Assembly (NCBI GenBank): GCA_024709285.1
Contig: JANJWY010000222.1
Span: forward strand, 1-10,666
From: Erysipelotrichaceae bacterium
Lineage (GTDB): Bacteria > Bacillota_I > Bacilli_A > Erysipelotrichales > Erysipelotrichaceae
DNA: 10,666 bases
Direction: 5' to 3'
The translations under genes were made by a program, and so were the position numbers. The notes below the pieces were generated by a model. That model searched no databases. It saw only the letters and a list, made by a program, of their open reading frames with translations, and was not told the origin of the DNA. Below are positions 1 through 5,629 of the stretch, in pieces; within the stretch, counting starts at the first letter, position 1, and every line of letters starts with the position of its first letter.

Positions 1-30
1 TTTTGATATGTTTAACAAGAGGTGAATGTC

Positions 31-561
31 ATGAAAATCATAGAAACCAAGCGCTGTACCTTACGTCCATGGCGATTGTCGGACGTAGAGGATATGTATG
101 AATATGCCAAACTGCCCAATGTCGGACCGGCGGCCGGCTGGAAACCGCATCATGACGCACAGGAAAGTGCGCGCATCATTGCTATGTTTATTGCCAGCAA
201 TGAGGTGTGGGCGATTGAAATGAAAGATACGAAAAAAGTGGTCGGTTCGATTGGCTTGCATTTGGATGACAAACGTCCGAAAGTCAACTCTCGGATGGTC
301 GGTTTTGTGTTACATCCGGCATTCTGGGGTCAAAGCATCATCGCCGAAGCGGTCACTGAAATCGTACGCTACGCATTCACGGAACTGGATGTCGACATCA
401 TTTCCGGATATCATTATCCCTTCAACCGACAGTCCGGACGCGTATTTGAGAAGTGCGGCTTCCGTTATGAAGGAACCTTGCGTATGTCATCGGTCATTTA
501 TGATGGCACTGTGCTAGACAATGTCTGCTTTTCAATTTTGCGTAATGAAGTCTCACTTTAA
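31..561 (+). CDS. GNAT acetyltransferase, RimJ/RimL type
   Basis: This 176-residue protein is probably an acetyl-CoA-dependent N-acetyltransferase of the RimJ/RimL-like branch, which acylates protein N-termini, amino acids or small amines in the cytoplasm. The N-terminal ETKRCTLRPW (residues 5-14) is the usual beta-1 signature, and NRQSGRVFEKCGF (132-144) followed by EGTLR is the family's C-terminal motif. The acetyl-CoA loop after the conserved tryptophan reads WGQSIIAEA (99-107). Most relatives have a second glycine (WGxG) where this protein has serine. The ATG at 31 is preferred over an in-frame GTG at 22, because AAGAGGTG at 17-24 lies six bases before the ATG. No terminator is visible after it, and a promoter for the PTS genes follows. 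The natural substrate cannot be read from the sequence. Confidence 0.85.
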   Translation: MKIIETKRCTLRPWRLSDVEDMYEYAKLPNVGPAAGWKPHHDAQESARIIAMFIASNEVWAIEMKDTKKVVGSIGLHLDDKRPKVNSRMVGFVLHPAFWGQSIIAEAVTEIVRYAFTELDVDIISGYHYPFNRQSGRVFEKCGFRYEGTLRMSSVIYDGTVLDNVCFSILRNEVSL

Positions 562-570
562 GCATGTTTA

Positions 571-598
571 TTGTCGATGGGATACAATGTGATACAAT
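571..598 (+). promoter_or_regulatory. Predicted promoter of the PTS EIIB-EIIA unit
   Basis: A -35-like TTGTCG at 571-576 is followed after 16 bases by TACAAT at 593-598. The -10 is preceded by TGA, giving an extended -10 form. A second TACAAT at 583-588 creates a tandem GATACAAT repeat (581-588 and 591-598). A small AAGAG-CAA-CTCTT hairpin (608-620) sits in the predicted leader, just before the ribosome binding site. The promoter is predicted from sequence alone. Confidence 0.45.
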
Positions 599-637
599 AG
601 GTTCAATAAGAGCAACTCTTTTGAAAGGGTGGGTCAA

Positions 638-952
638 ATGAAGAAAATTGTATTGCTGTGTGCTGCCGGAATGTCGACGAGTCTATTGGTCAATCGGATG
701 CGCGAAGCAGCCCGTGCGGAAGGTCTGGATTGTACCATTGACGCATTTCCGACTTCGCAAGCCGTGATTCACGGCAGGGACGCGGATGTCGTATTGATCG
801 GCCCTCAAGTAAAATTTGAACTTCGAAAAGTGCAGGGTTTACTGAGCTGTCCGGTCGATGTGATCGATATGTTATCCTATGGTACGTTGAACGGTAAGAA
901 AGTGTTAGAACAGGCGAAGAAACTGATGGAGGAAAATGATGGAACCCAATGA
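638..952 (+). CDS. PTS lactose/cellobiose-family EIIB component
   Basis: This 104-residue cytoplasmic phosphocarrier would accept phosphate from EIIA on a cysteine and pass it to a sugar bound by a membrane EIIC. The start MKKIVLLCAAGMSTSLLV places the phosphocysteine at Cys8, inside the classic CxxGMSTS loop of cellobiose-type IIB proteins. The length is normal for a stand-alone IIB domain. The ATG at 638 is chosen because the purine-rich AAAGGGTGGG (624-633) serves it; a GTG at 629 would lie inside that site. The gene overlaps EIIA by 14 bases, so the two are translationally coupled. No EIIC, glycosidase or regulator is adjacent. The sugar is most likely a beta-linked disaccharide or chitobiose/lactose type, but the sequence alone does not decide it. 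Confidence 0.93.
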   Translation: MKKIVLLCAAGMSTSLLVNRMREAARAEGLDCTIDAFPTSQAVIHGRDADVVLIGPQVKFELRKVQGLLSCPVDVIDMLSYGTLNGKKVLEQAKKLMEENDGTQ

Positions 953-1256
953 ACTGATCAGTTTTCAAATCATATCGGCCGTAGGAACGGCGCGCAGTTA
1001 TTATATTGAGGCGATTCAAGTGGCGAAAACCGGTGATTTTAAGCATGCCGGTCAGCTGATGGAGGAGGGCGATGAGTTTTTCCTAGAAGGACACCAAGCC
1101 CATTTTGAACTCATACAACAAGAGGCCGGCGGAGATTCTGTGGTCATGAACTTACTGTTGACCCATGCGGAAGATCAGCTTATGAGTGCCGAAGCGTTCA
1201 AAATCATTGCCAATGAGTTTATTGATTTATATAAAACCATACAAAGCAAAAAGTAA
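939..1256 (+). CDS. PTS lactose/cellobiose-family EIIA component
   Basis: This 105-residue helical phosphocarrier would receive phosphate from HPr and hand it to the EIIB encoded just upstream. The phosphorylated histidine is in LLTHAEDQLMSA (His76 from the ATG at 939). Asp79, three residues later, matches the metal-binding aspartate of trimeric LacA/ChbA proteins. Two adjacent ATG codons occur at 936 and 939. The GGAGG at 928-932 is only three bases from the first and six from the second, so 939 is preferred. The start lies inside the EIIB gene, giving a 14-base overlap. The stop codon lies within the stem of a terminator at 1249-1275. The binding partners HPr and EIIC are not in the window. 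Confidence 0.93.
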   Translation: MEPNELISFQIISAVGTARSYYIEAIQVAKTGDFKHAGQLMEEGDEFFLEGHQAHFELIQQEAGGDSVVMNLLLTHAEDQLMSAEAFKIIANEFIDLYKTIQSKK

Positions 1257-1280
1257 TCCGTGGTGGATTACTTTTCTTTT
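1249..1280. terminator. Bidirectional terminator containing both stop codons
   Basis: A perfect 11-bp stem pairs AAAAGTAATCC (1249-1259) with GGATTACTTTT (1265-1275) around a five-base loop, followed by CTTTT. On the opposite strand the hairpin is followed by a T-rich run, so it can terminate both convergent units. The EIIA stop TAA (1254-1256) and the ArsC-like stop TAA (complement of 1268-1270) are both inside the stem. Confidence 0.85.
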
Positions 1281-1714
1281 GACAAGTGGGTGACCTCGAT
1301 GACAAAGCCGCGAACCCGATTTCGAATCGTATCTCTTAACTGCCGGGCTTTTTCCAGTTTCTCCTCAGGTGTACCCACGAATTCCTCTGGATCCGGCAAA
1401 TCCCAATTCAAACGCTGTTGAACGCCGGGAAAAACCGGACATTTCTCTTCCGCTTCCCGGGAACATACCGTGATGACATGATGATAAAGGCGTCCTTGTT
1501 TATAAAAGTCAAAGACACTGTCCGAGGAATTTTTGCTTATCTCCAAGTTTATCTCCGACATAACGTGAATTGCCAGCGGATTGATTTCCTTCGTCATCAG
1601 ACCGGCGCTTTCCGCCACAAACATATCACCATACTCCGTATTAAGAAAAGCTTCCGCAATCTGACTTCGAAACGAATTGTACACACACACAAACAACACT
1701 CGAATTTTTCCCAT
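1268..1714 (-). CDS. arsC: ArsC-like arsenate reductase / low-molecular-weight phosphatase fold
   Basis: This 148-residue protein has the low-molecular-weight tyrosine phosphatase fold used by thioredoxin-coupled arsenate reductases. The P-loop is CVYNSFRS, with nucleophile Cys10 and Arg16 (CX5R). Cys84 and Cys92 in VCSREAEEKC are placed like the redox cysteines that relay oxidation in ArsC, and LPDPEEF carries the usual Asp-Pro element (Asp108). The P-loop is slightly unusual, with Tyr12 where Gly or His is common and Phe15 where Cys or Ala is common. The ATG at 1714 has AGAGGT (complement of 1721-1726) six bases upstream. An in-frame alternative start 18 bases further upstream has no good site. 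No arsR, arsB or acr3 gene is adjacent, so a role in arsenate detoxification is inference and a protein phosphatase role is possible. Confidence 0.85.
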   Translation of the reverse strand: MGKIRVLFVCVYNSFRSQIAEAFLNTEYGDMFVAESAGLMTKEINPLAIHVMSEINLEISKNSSDSVFDFYKQGRLYHHVITVCSREAEEKCPVFPGVQQRLNWDLPDPEEFVGTPEEKLEKARQLRDTIRNRVRGFVIEVTHLSKEK

Positions 1715-1800
1715 ATCGATACCTCTGACCATATTTTAACTTTCGAAACTTCCTGTTTTATCAACATTGAGTTAAAAATCCGTTACTTTGCATTAATTTT

Positions 1801-1809
1801 TGATAAAAT
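1801..1809 (+). promoter_or_regulatory. Predicted extended -10 for the second GNAT gene
   Basis: TGATAAAAT (1801-1809) fits an extended -10 element. No clear -35 lies at the usual spacing; the closest is TTACTT at 1783-1788, 15 bases away. The -10 is only 20 bases before the start codon, so the leader would be very short, beginning close to the ribosome binding site. Confidence 0.35.
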
Positions 1810-1816
1810 GCATAGT

Positions 1817-1824
1817 AGGAGGTG
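1817..1824 (+). promoter_or_regulatory. Ribosome binding site fixing the start of the second GNAT gene
   Basis: AGGAGGTG sits four bases before the ATG at 1829 (six from the end of AGGAGG). The reading frame is open 411 bases further upstream, so this site shows that the protein starts at 1829 and not within the region antisense to the ArsC-like gene. Confidence 0.85.
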
Positions 1825-1828
1825 TGAT

Positions 1829-2332
1829 ATGAACTTCAACATACGAAAAGCGACTCTTGAGGATGCGGATGGCATGGCCATGGTCCACGTGACCAGCTGG
1901 CAACAGACCTATCGGGGACTGATTCATCAAGATTTCATAGATCAACGCACCATCGACAAGAGTAAGAACATGTTTCTGTCCACACAATGCGAAAACACGT
2001 TGGTCATTGAAACTATGGGACAAATCGTCGGATTTTGCGGGTATGGAAAGTGCAGGGATACCGATATGACCGCGGACACCGGTGAGATTTGGGGTATGTA
2101 TATGTTATCCTCCTACCATGGCCGAGGCTGGGGGAAACATCTGATGAACGTCGCTTTGATGGAATTGCGCTTGCTGGGATATAAAAAGGCGTCGTTGTGG
2201 GTCTTATCGACCAATCAGCGCGCCATTGATTTCTATCGGGCTCAAGGATTTACGGAAGACGGAATGCTTAAGGAAGTCCTCATGAAAACACCGGTCAAAG
2301 AGATTCGGATGATCCGTCCGACATTAGAATGA
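1829..2332 (+). CDS. GNAT family N-acetyltransferase
   Basis: This 167-residue single-domain acetyltransferase has the usual GNAT order. An N-terminal substrate-side helix reads VTSWQQTYRGLI (21-32), a signature shared by many Gram-positive GNATs. The central strand EIWGMYML leads into the acetyl-CoA pyrophosphate loop HGRGWGKHLM (97-106). The C-terminal motif is NQRAIDFYRAQGF (129-141). It would transfer an acetyl group to an amine in the cytoplasm; the substrate is unknown. The start is set by the AGGAGGTG at 1817-1824. The gene is divergent from the ArsC-like gene, with 114 bases between their starts. Its last 38 bases overlap the 3' end of the oppositely oriented ycaQ-like gene, and no terminator separates the two. 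It is not closely similar to the acetyltransferase at the left end of the window. Confidence 0.9.
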   Translation: MNFNIRKATLEDADGMAMVHVTSWQQTYRGLIHQDFIDQRTIDKSKNMFLSTQCENTLVIETMGQIVGFCGYGKCRDTDMTADTGEIWGMYMLSSYHGRGWGKHLMNVALMELRLLGYKKASLWVLSTNQRAIDFYRAQGFTEDGMLKEVLMKTPVKEIRMIRPTLE

Positions 2333-3479
2333 TCCAACCTTCCGCATATTCAATATGCTTGGTCTGATTGAACTGAGCGAAACGTTGGATGCATTGCTGT
2401 AACGATTCCATATTTACAGATTTTTCTTGCCAAAACCGCTGTACCCACAGAGTTTTGGTTTTCTTTTGATTAATGATCTCAATCCGACCGACAAACTGAT
2501 CGTTTTGAAGTACCGGAAGAACATAATAGCCATATTTGCGACGATGTTGAGGCTCATAGATTTCCCATTTATAATCAAAATCAAAGATCGCGGATATCAG
2601 TTTGCGATCCCACAGTAAGTTATCCAACGGAGCAATAAACTCGGTACGAACGTTTTTTACTTCAGGCGGATCTTGAAAAAGATGAATCGCTGATGCGGGA
2701 ATGAAGAACGTCTGATTGATGGACTCGATTTGAACTTCAATGATTTTCTGTGCGTTGAGCAATCGCATAAACGCCTGCTTGCGTCGCTGTGACTTCATAT
2801 CCATAATCCCCAACAAAGCATCCGAAGGTTTATTCCACAAGATACCCACCGCCTGAATGCGTCGCATCAGAAACAGATCATCATGCTCATCATCCGAAAA
2901 GGACTGATCGAAGAGATCTTCGTTGAAAACATTTTCTCTTTTTGCATAATATTTGATCGTCCCTTTTTTATGATGGACCACCAAATCTCCGCGAAAGTAC
3001 AAAGTCTCCAAAACCACGCGCGCAGAACTCGAAGAACTCCAATACCAATCCGCTCTTTCTTTCAGATCGATATCCTTACTGCACGCATACGGTTGTTCGC
3101 TCAGATAGTTTATGATCAGTTGTTCGTGCTTGTCAACAACCGTACTGCTACGACTTTCCTTACGAAACTGATCCCGGCGACGGCTCATCAGCGGCCAATC
3201 CGAAATCGGCAGAATACATAAATTTTTATCAAAATAGTCGATCAGCGTTCGGTCTTGATATAGCAACTCCTCAAGTAATCTTTTTTCATAATTGTTGATT
3301 CTGGACTGAAACGTCAGATCGGCATTACGACCGCAGATGTCAATGGGATCAAACTGAACACTCCCCACCTTAGCCACAAAGTTCTCAATTCCGCGTTTTC
3401 CGTCAAATATCGGCTCATTCAATAATCCGTGATAAGCCAGCAAATATCTTCGCACCTGATCTTTGGATCGCATTTCCAT
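2295..3479 (-). CDS. ycaQ: YcaQ/AlkX-like winged-helix DNA glycosylase
   Basis: This protein of about 394 residues matches the YcaQ/AlkZ-like family (HTH_42, tandem winged helices), whose members excise bulky or crosslinked alkylated bases. The region KVGSVQFDPIDICGRNADL contains Gln42-Phe-Asp44, matching the Q-x-D catalytic motif of the AlkX (YcaQ) branch, as opposed to the Q-x-Q of AlkZ. The length agrees with E. coli YcaQ, at about 410 residues. A stretch of E. coli type that I recall as YWxHEA reads YFDKNLC here, which may mark a Firmicute subgroup. Three start codons are close together (3497, 3479, 3473). I prefer 3479, because the 3497 ATG overlaps a TATAAT box and a weak GGTGA lies five bases before 3479. 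The 3' end overlaps the convergent GNAT gene by 38 bases. Confidence 0.82.
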   Translation of the reverse strand: MEMRSKDQVRRYLLAYHGLLNEPIFDGKRGIENFVAKVGSVQFDPIDICGRNADLTFQSRINNYEKRLLEELLYQDRTLIDYFDKNLCILPISDWPLMSRRRDQFRKESRSSTVVDKHEQLIINYLSEQPYACSKDIDLKERADWYWSSSSSARVVLETLYFRGDLVVHHKKGTIKYYAKRENVFNEDLFDQSFSDDEHDDLFLMRRIQAVGILWNKPSDALLGIMDMKSQRRKQAFMRLLNAQKIIEVQIESINQTFFIPASAIHLFQDPPEVKNVRTEFIAPLDNLLWDRKLISAIFDFDYKWEIYEPQHRRKYGYYVLPVLQNDQFVGRIEIINQKKTKTLWVQRFWQEKSVNMESLQQCIQRFAQFNQTKHIEYAEGWIILMSDGSSESL

Positions 3480-3495
3480 TTTAATCACCGAAATC

Positions 3496-3501
3496 ATTAT
3501 A
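3496..3501 (-). promoter_or_regulatory. Predicted -10 box for the ycaQ-like gene
   Basis: TATAAT is read on the minus strand at 3501-3496, 17 bases upstream of the preferred start at 3479. The matching -35 region (about 3519-3524, GATTTT) is poor. It overlaps the divergent promoter of the aldo/keto reductase gene. Confidence 0.4.
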
Positions 3502-3526
3502 ACAAAATTCTACGGATGAAAATCTG

Positions 3527-3535
3527 TGATATGAT
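3527..3535 (+). promoter_or_regulatory. Predicted extended -10 for the aldo/keto reductase operon
   Basis: TGATATGAT (3527-3535) is an extended -10 form placed 17 bases before the start codon at 3552. This is exactly the spacing of the TATAAT on the opposite strand from its own gene. No good -35 is seen. The two divergent promoters would overlap, so their use may be mutually exclusive. Confidence 0.4.
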
Positions 3536-3551
3536 AATAACGGTGATAACA

Positions 3552-4448
3552 ATGGAAAAAATTAAACTTAATGAAAATGTTTTGGTATCGCCGATCGTCC
3601 AGGGGCTTTGGCGTCTGACCGATTGGAACTGGACCATCGCGGAAACGGTTGAATTTATCGAACAATGCATTGCTTTGGGAGTCACGACTTTTGATACTGC
3701 TGAGATTTATGGCAACTATGCCTGCGAAGAACGCGTTGGGGAAGTGTTGCGTGCGGCTCCGCATTTACGCGACCGTATCGAAATCGTCGCTAAAACCGGA
3801 ATCAACATGATGAGTGACAAACGGGCATATACCATCGGTCACTACGATACACGCAAACACAAAGTCGTCAAATCCTGTCAGGATAGCATCCGGAAGATGA
3901 ACTGCGACTATCTTGATGTCTTTCTGATTCACCGGGAAGACCCCTTGATCGATCATCGCGAACTGGGAAAAACGCTGGATGAACTCGTCGATGCCGGATG
4001 GGTCAAAGCCGTAGGTGTTTCCAATTTTGATCCCATGAAATTCGATGCCTTACAGTCTCACATGAAACACAAACTGATCACCAATCAAATCGAATGCTCA
4101 CCTATCTGTTTCGAACATTTCAATAACGGCAATATGGATTATCTTCAGAAAATGAATGTCCGGCCGATGATCTGGTCGCCCCTGGCCGGGGGAAGGCTGT
4201 TTACATCCAACGAAGAAAAGAACATGAAAGCCCGAAAGAAAATCGATGAAATTGCGCGCCGTCACGGTGTTGAGAGTGAGTCCATCGTTTTTGCCTGGCT
4301 ACTCTATCACCCCGTCAAAGCGATACCGATTTCGGGCAGTGGAAAAATCAGACGACTTCAACATGCCTTGGCAGGACTTACCATTGCCTTGACTCATGAA
4401 GAATGGTATGAAATATATACGGCCAGCGGCCAACAACGGTTGCGTTAG
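3552..4448 (+). CDS. Aldo/keto reductase, YdhF-like
   Basis: This 298-residue NADPH-dependent oxidoreductase has the (beta/alpha)8 aldo/keto reductase fold. The catalytic tetrad is visible as Asp48 (TTFDTAEIYG), Tyr53, Lys81 (IVAKTGI) and His127 (FLIHREDP). VGVSNFDP and PISGSGKIRR are the usual cofactor-binding segments. GLWRLTDWNW near the N-terminus and the 298-residue length closely resemble E. coli YdhF, an oxidoreductase of uncertain physiological substrate. The ATG at 3552 is preferred, since GGTGA lies five bases upstream. An in-frame ATG at 3516 would lie upstream of the predicted -10 and lacks a binding site. It probably reduces a carbonyl compound in the cytoplasm. The next gene starts 14 bases after its stop, so the two are likely cotranscribed. 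Confidence 0.9.
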   Translation: MEKIKLNENVLVSPIVQGLWRLTDWNWTIAETVEFIEQCIALGVTTFDTAEIYGNYACEERVGEVLRAAPHLRDRIEIVAKTGINMMSDKRAYTIGHYDTRKHKVVKSCQDSIRKMNCDYLDVFLIHREDPLIDHRELGKTLDELVDAGWVKAVGVSNFDPMKFDALQSHMKHKLITNQIECSPICFEHFNNGNMDYLQKMNVRPMIWSPLAGGRLFTSNEEKNMKARKKIDEIARRHGVESESIVFAWLLYHPVKAIPISGSGKIRRLQHALAGLTIALTHEEWYEIYTASGQQRLR

Positions 4449-4462
4449 AAAAGAGAGAATCT

Positions 4463-5608
4463 ATGCGATTAAACGATGATAACATGAAGAAATTAATGCT
4501 ATTGATTGCTTTTGGGGCATTGATGCTGTTTGTAAGCCTTAACTTAATGAACCTGCTGGGACATGTATTGAGCTTTCTTTCCATCCTGACCCCATTTATG
4601 GTCGGATTTGCGATTGCCTTTGTATTCAACGGACCGATGGTATGGATCGAAAATTTCCTCTTCGAAAAACCGGGCTGGCTTAAAAAATTCCCGATCAAAA
4701 TGCATCGGCCTATCAGCTATATCTTGACACTGACCGGATTTACCGTGCTTTTTACCATGATCCTCACCTACATCATTCCGCAGTTATATGAAACGATTCG
4801 GGTAATCGTGGTCGAACTTCAGAAGCCGGAACACTGGAACAATCTGATCGCCTGGATCGAAGGGATCATTGGTGAAAATGAAATGATCGAAGAATGGATC
4901 TTTGGTCTGAATATCAACTGGGCGGATATTGAAACGACAATCGTGGCATTTTTTGAGCAGAGCTGGGTGGATTGGTTACAAAACACCTTCTCCTTTGCCT
5001 CTTCACTGCTCAACGGTCTGACCACCGTCATTATCGGTTTCTTTTTTTCAGTCTATGCATTGCTACAGAAAGAGTACGTCATTCGCGGTTTTATCAAAGT
5101 CGTAAATGCGTTTTTCAGTAAGAACACCGCCGATAAAATCTTTCATGTCGGCACGATTTCCAATCGGATATTCGCAAACTTTCTCTACGGACAGGGAGTT
5201 GAGGCTGTCATTTTGGGAGCCATCTTCTTTGTGGTTTTGAGCTTGCTGAACTATCCGTATGTCCTGTTGATCAGCGTGCTGATCGGTGTTACTGCCTTGG
5301 TTCCGATGGTTGGTGCTTTTATCGGCATGTTTTTCGGTTTTTTACTGATACTGATGGTCGATCCGATCAAAGCCCTATGGTTCATCCTAATCTTCAATGT
5401 CATCGGACAGATCGAAAACAATTTCATCTATCCTCAAGTCGCCGGAAAAGCTTCCGGACTTCCATCGATATGGATCTTGTTGGCCATCACGATGGGCGGT
5501 GCCTTGTTTGGGGTGCTGGGTATCCTGCTGTTTATTCCGCTGGCATCCGTCGTTTACGCATTGTTTAAAGAATATGTGAACTACCGATTAAAACTGAAAG
5601 AAAACTAA
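4463..5608 (+). CDS. AI-2E family transporter (YtvI/PerM-like membrane protein)
   Basis: This 381-residue polytopic membrane protein belongs to the AI-2E transporter family (UPF0118, PF01594). Hydrophobic segments lie near residues 10-29, 36-57, 85-107, 185-202, 240-262, 265-295 (probably two), 303-318 and 335-368 (probably two). A larger hydrophilic, amphipathic stretch lies between about 108 and 180, as in the family. The conserved C-terminal block starts with GQIENNFIYPQVAGKASGLP (315-334) and ends with FGVLGILLFIPLASVVYALF. Members include E. coli TqsA, and others export different solutes or ions (sodium/proton antiport has been reported in some Gram-positive members). The cargo here is unknown and quorum-signal export should not be assumed. 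AAGAGAGA at 4450-4457 serves the ATG at 4463. The gene ends at a palindromic terminator. Confidence 0.9.
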   Translation: MRLNDDNMKKLMLLIAFGALMLFVSLNLMNLLGHVLSFLSILTPFMVGFAIAFVFNGPMVWIENFLFEKPGWLKKFPIKMHRPISYILTLTGFTVLFTMILTYIIPQLYETIRVIVVELQKPEHWNNLIAWIEGIIGENEMIEEWIFGLNINWADIETTIVAFFEQSWVDWLQNTFSFASSLLNGLTTVIIGFFFSVYALLQKEYVIRGFIKVVNAFFSKNTADKIFHVGTISNRIFANFLYGQGVEAVILGAIFFVVLSLLNYPYVLLISVLIGVTALVPMVGAFIGMFFGFLLILMVDPIKALWFILIFNVIGQIENNFIYPQVAGKASGLPSIWILLAITMGGALFGVLGILLFIPLASVVYALFKEYVNYRLKLKEN

Positions 5609-5629
5609 AAGACGGGAATTCCCGTCTTT
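5608..5629. terminator. Perfect 22-bp palindromic bidirectional terminator
   Basis: AAAGACGGGAA followed by its exact reverse complement forms a 22-base perfect palindrome, centred between 5618 and 5619. It can fold as a 9-bp stem with an AATT loop. It separates the convergent AI-2E gene (stop at 5606-5608) and fumarase beta gene (stop, minus strand, at 5630-5628), and both stop codons overlap its ends. The T-runs beyond it are short on the plus strand and better on the minus strand. Confidence 0.75.

Larger units (their letters stand above)
3473..3558. repeat. Imperfect inverted repeat spanning two divergent gene starts
   Basis: The 18 bases at 3473-3490 and 3541-3558 are inverted copies matching at 16 of 18 positions, separated by 50 bases. 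Each arm carries CGGTGAT, a five-base gap, then ATGGAAA. Each arm therefore supplies the ribosome binding region and start codon of one divergent gene (ycaQ-like at 3479, aldo/keto reductase at 3552). Weaker similarity continues inward to the two -10 boxes. Confidence 0.8.

Noticed and set aside
952..963. 12-base palindrome AACTGATCAGTT
   Set aside because: It lies inside the EIIA coding region just after the EIIB stop. A single short palindrome of this size is expected by chance and has no promoter context.
690..1046. Antisense 118-codon frame opposite the PTS genes
   Set aside because: It is a shadow frame over two well-supported genes, with no ribosome binding site or recognisable protein features.
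1680..1692. (AC)5 dinucleotide tract over the catalytic P-loop codons of the ArsC-like gene
   Set aside because: Five repeats are too few to argue for phase variation; the tract follows naturally from the Val-Cys-Val-Tyr codons.
1418..1828. Open frame of 137 codons upstream of, and in frame with, the second GNAT gene
   Set aside because: It is antisense to the ArsC-like gene, has no domain similarity, and the AGGAGGTG just before 1829 marks the real start.
2344..2358. GCATAT-TCA-ATATGC hairpin just after the GNAT stop codon
   Set aside because: The stem is only 6 bp, A/T-rich and without a T-tract, and it lies inside the ycaQ-like coding sequence, so it is not a convincing terminator.
4463..5608. 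Quorum-sensing exporter reading of the AI-2E-family protein
   Set aside because: The family name reflects one member. There is no luxS, lsr or other signalling gene in the window, so the cargo is left unassigned.
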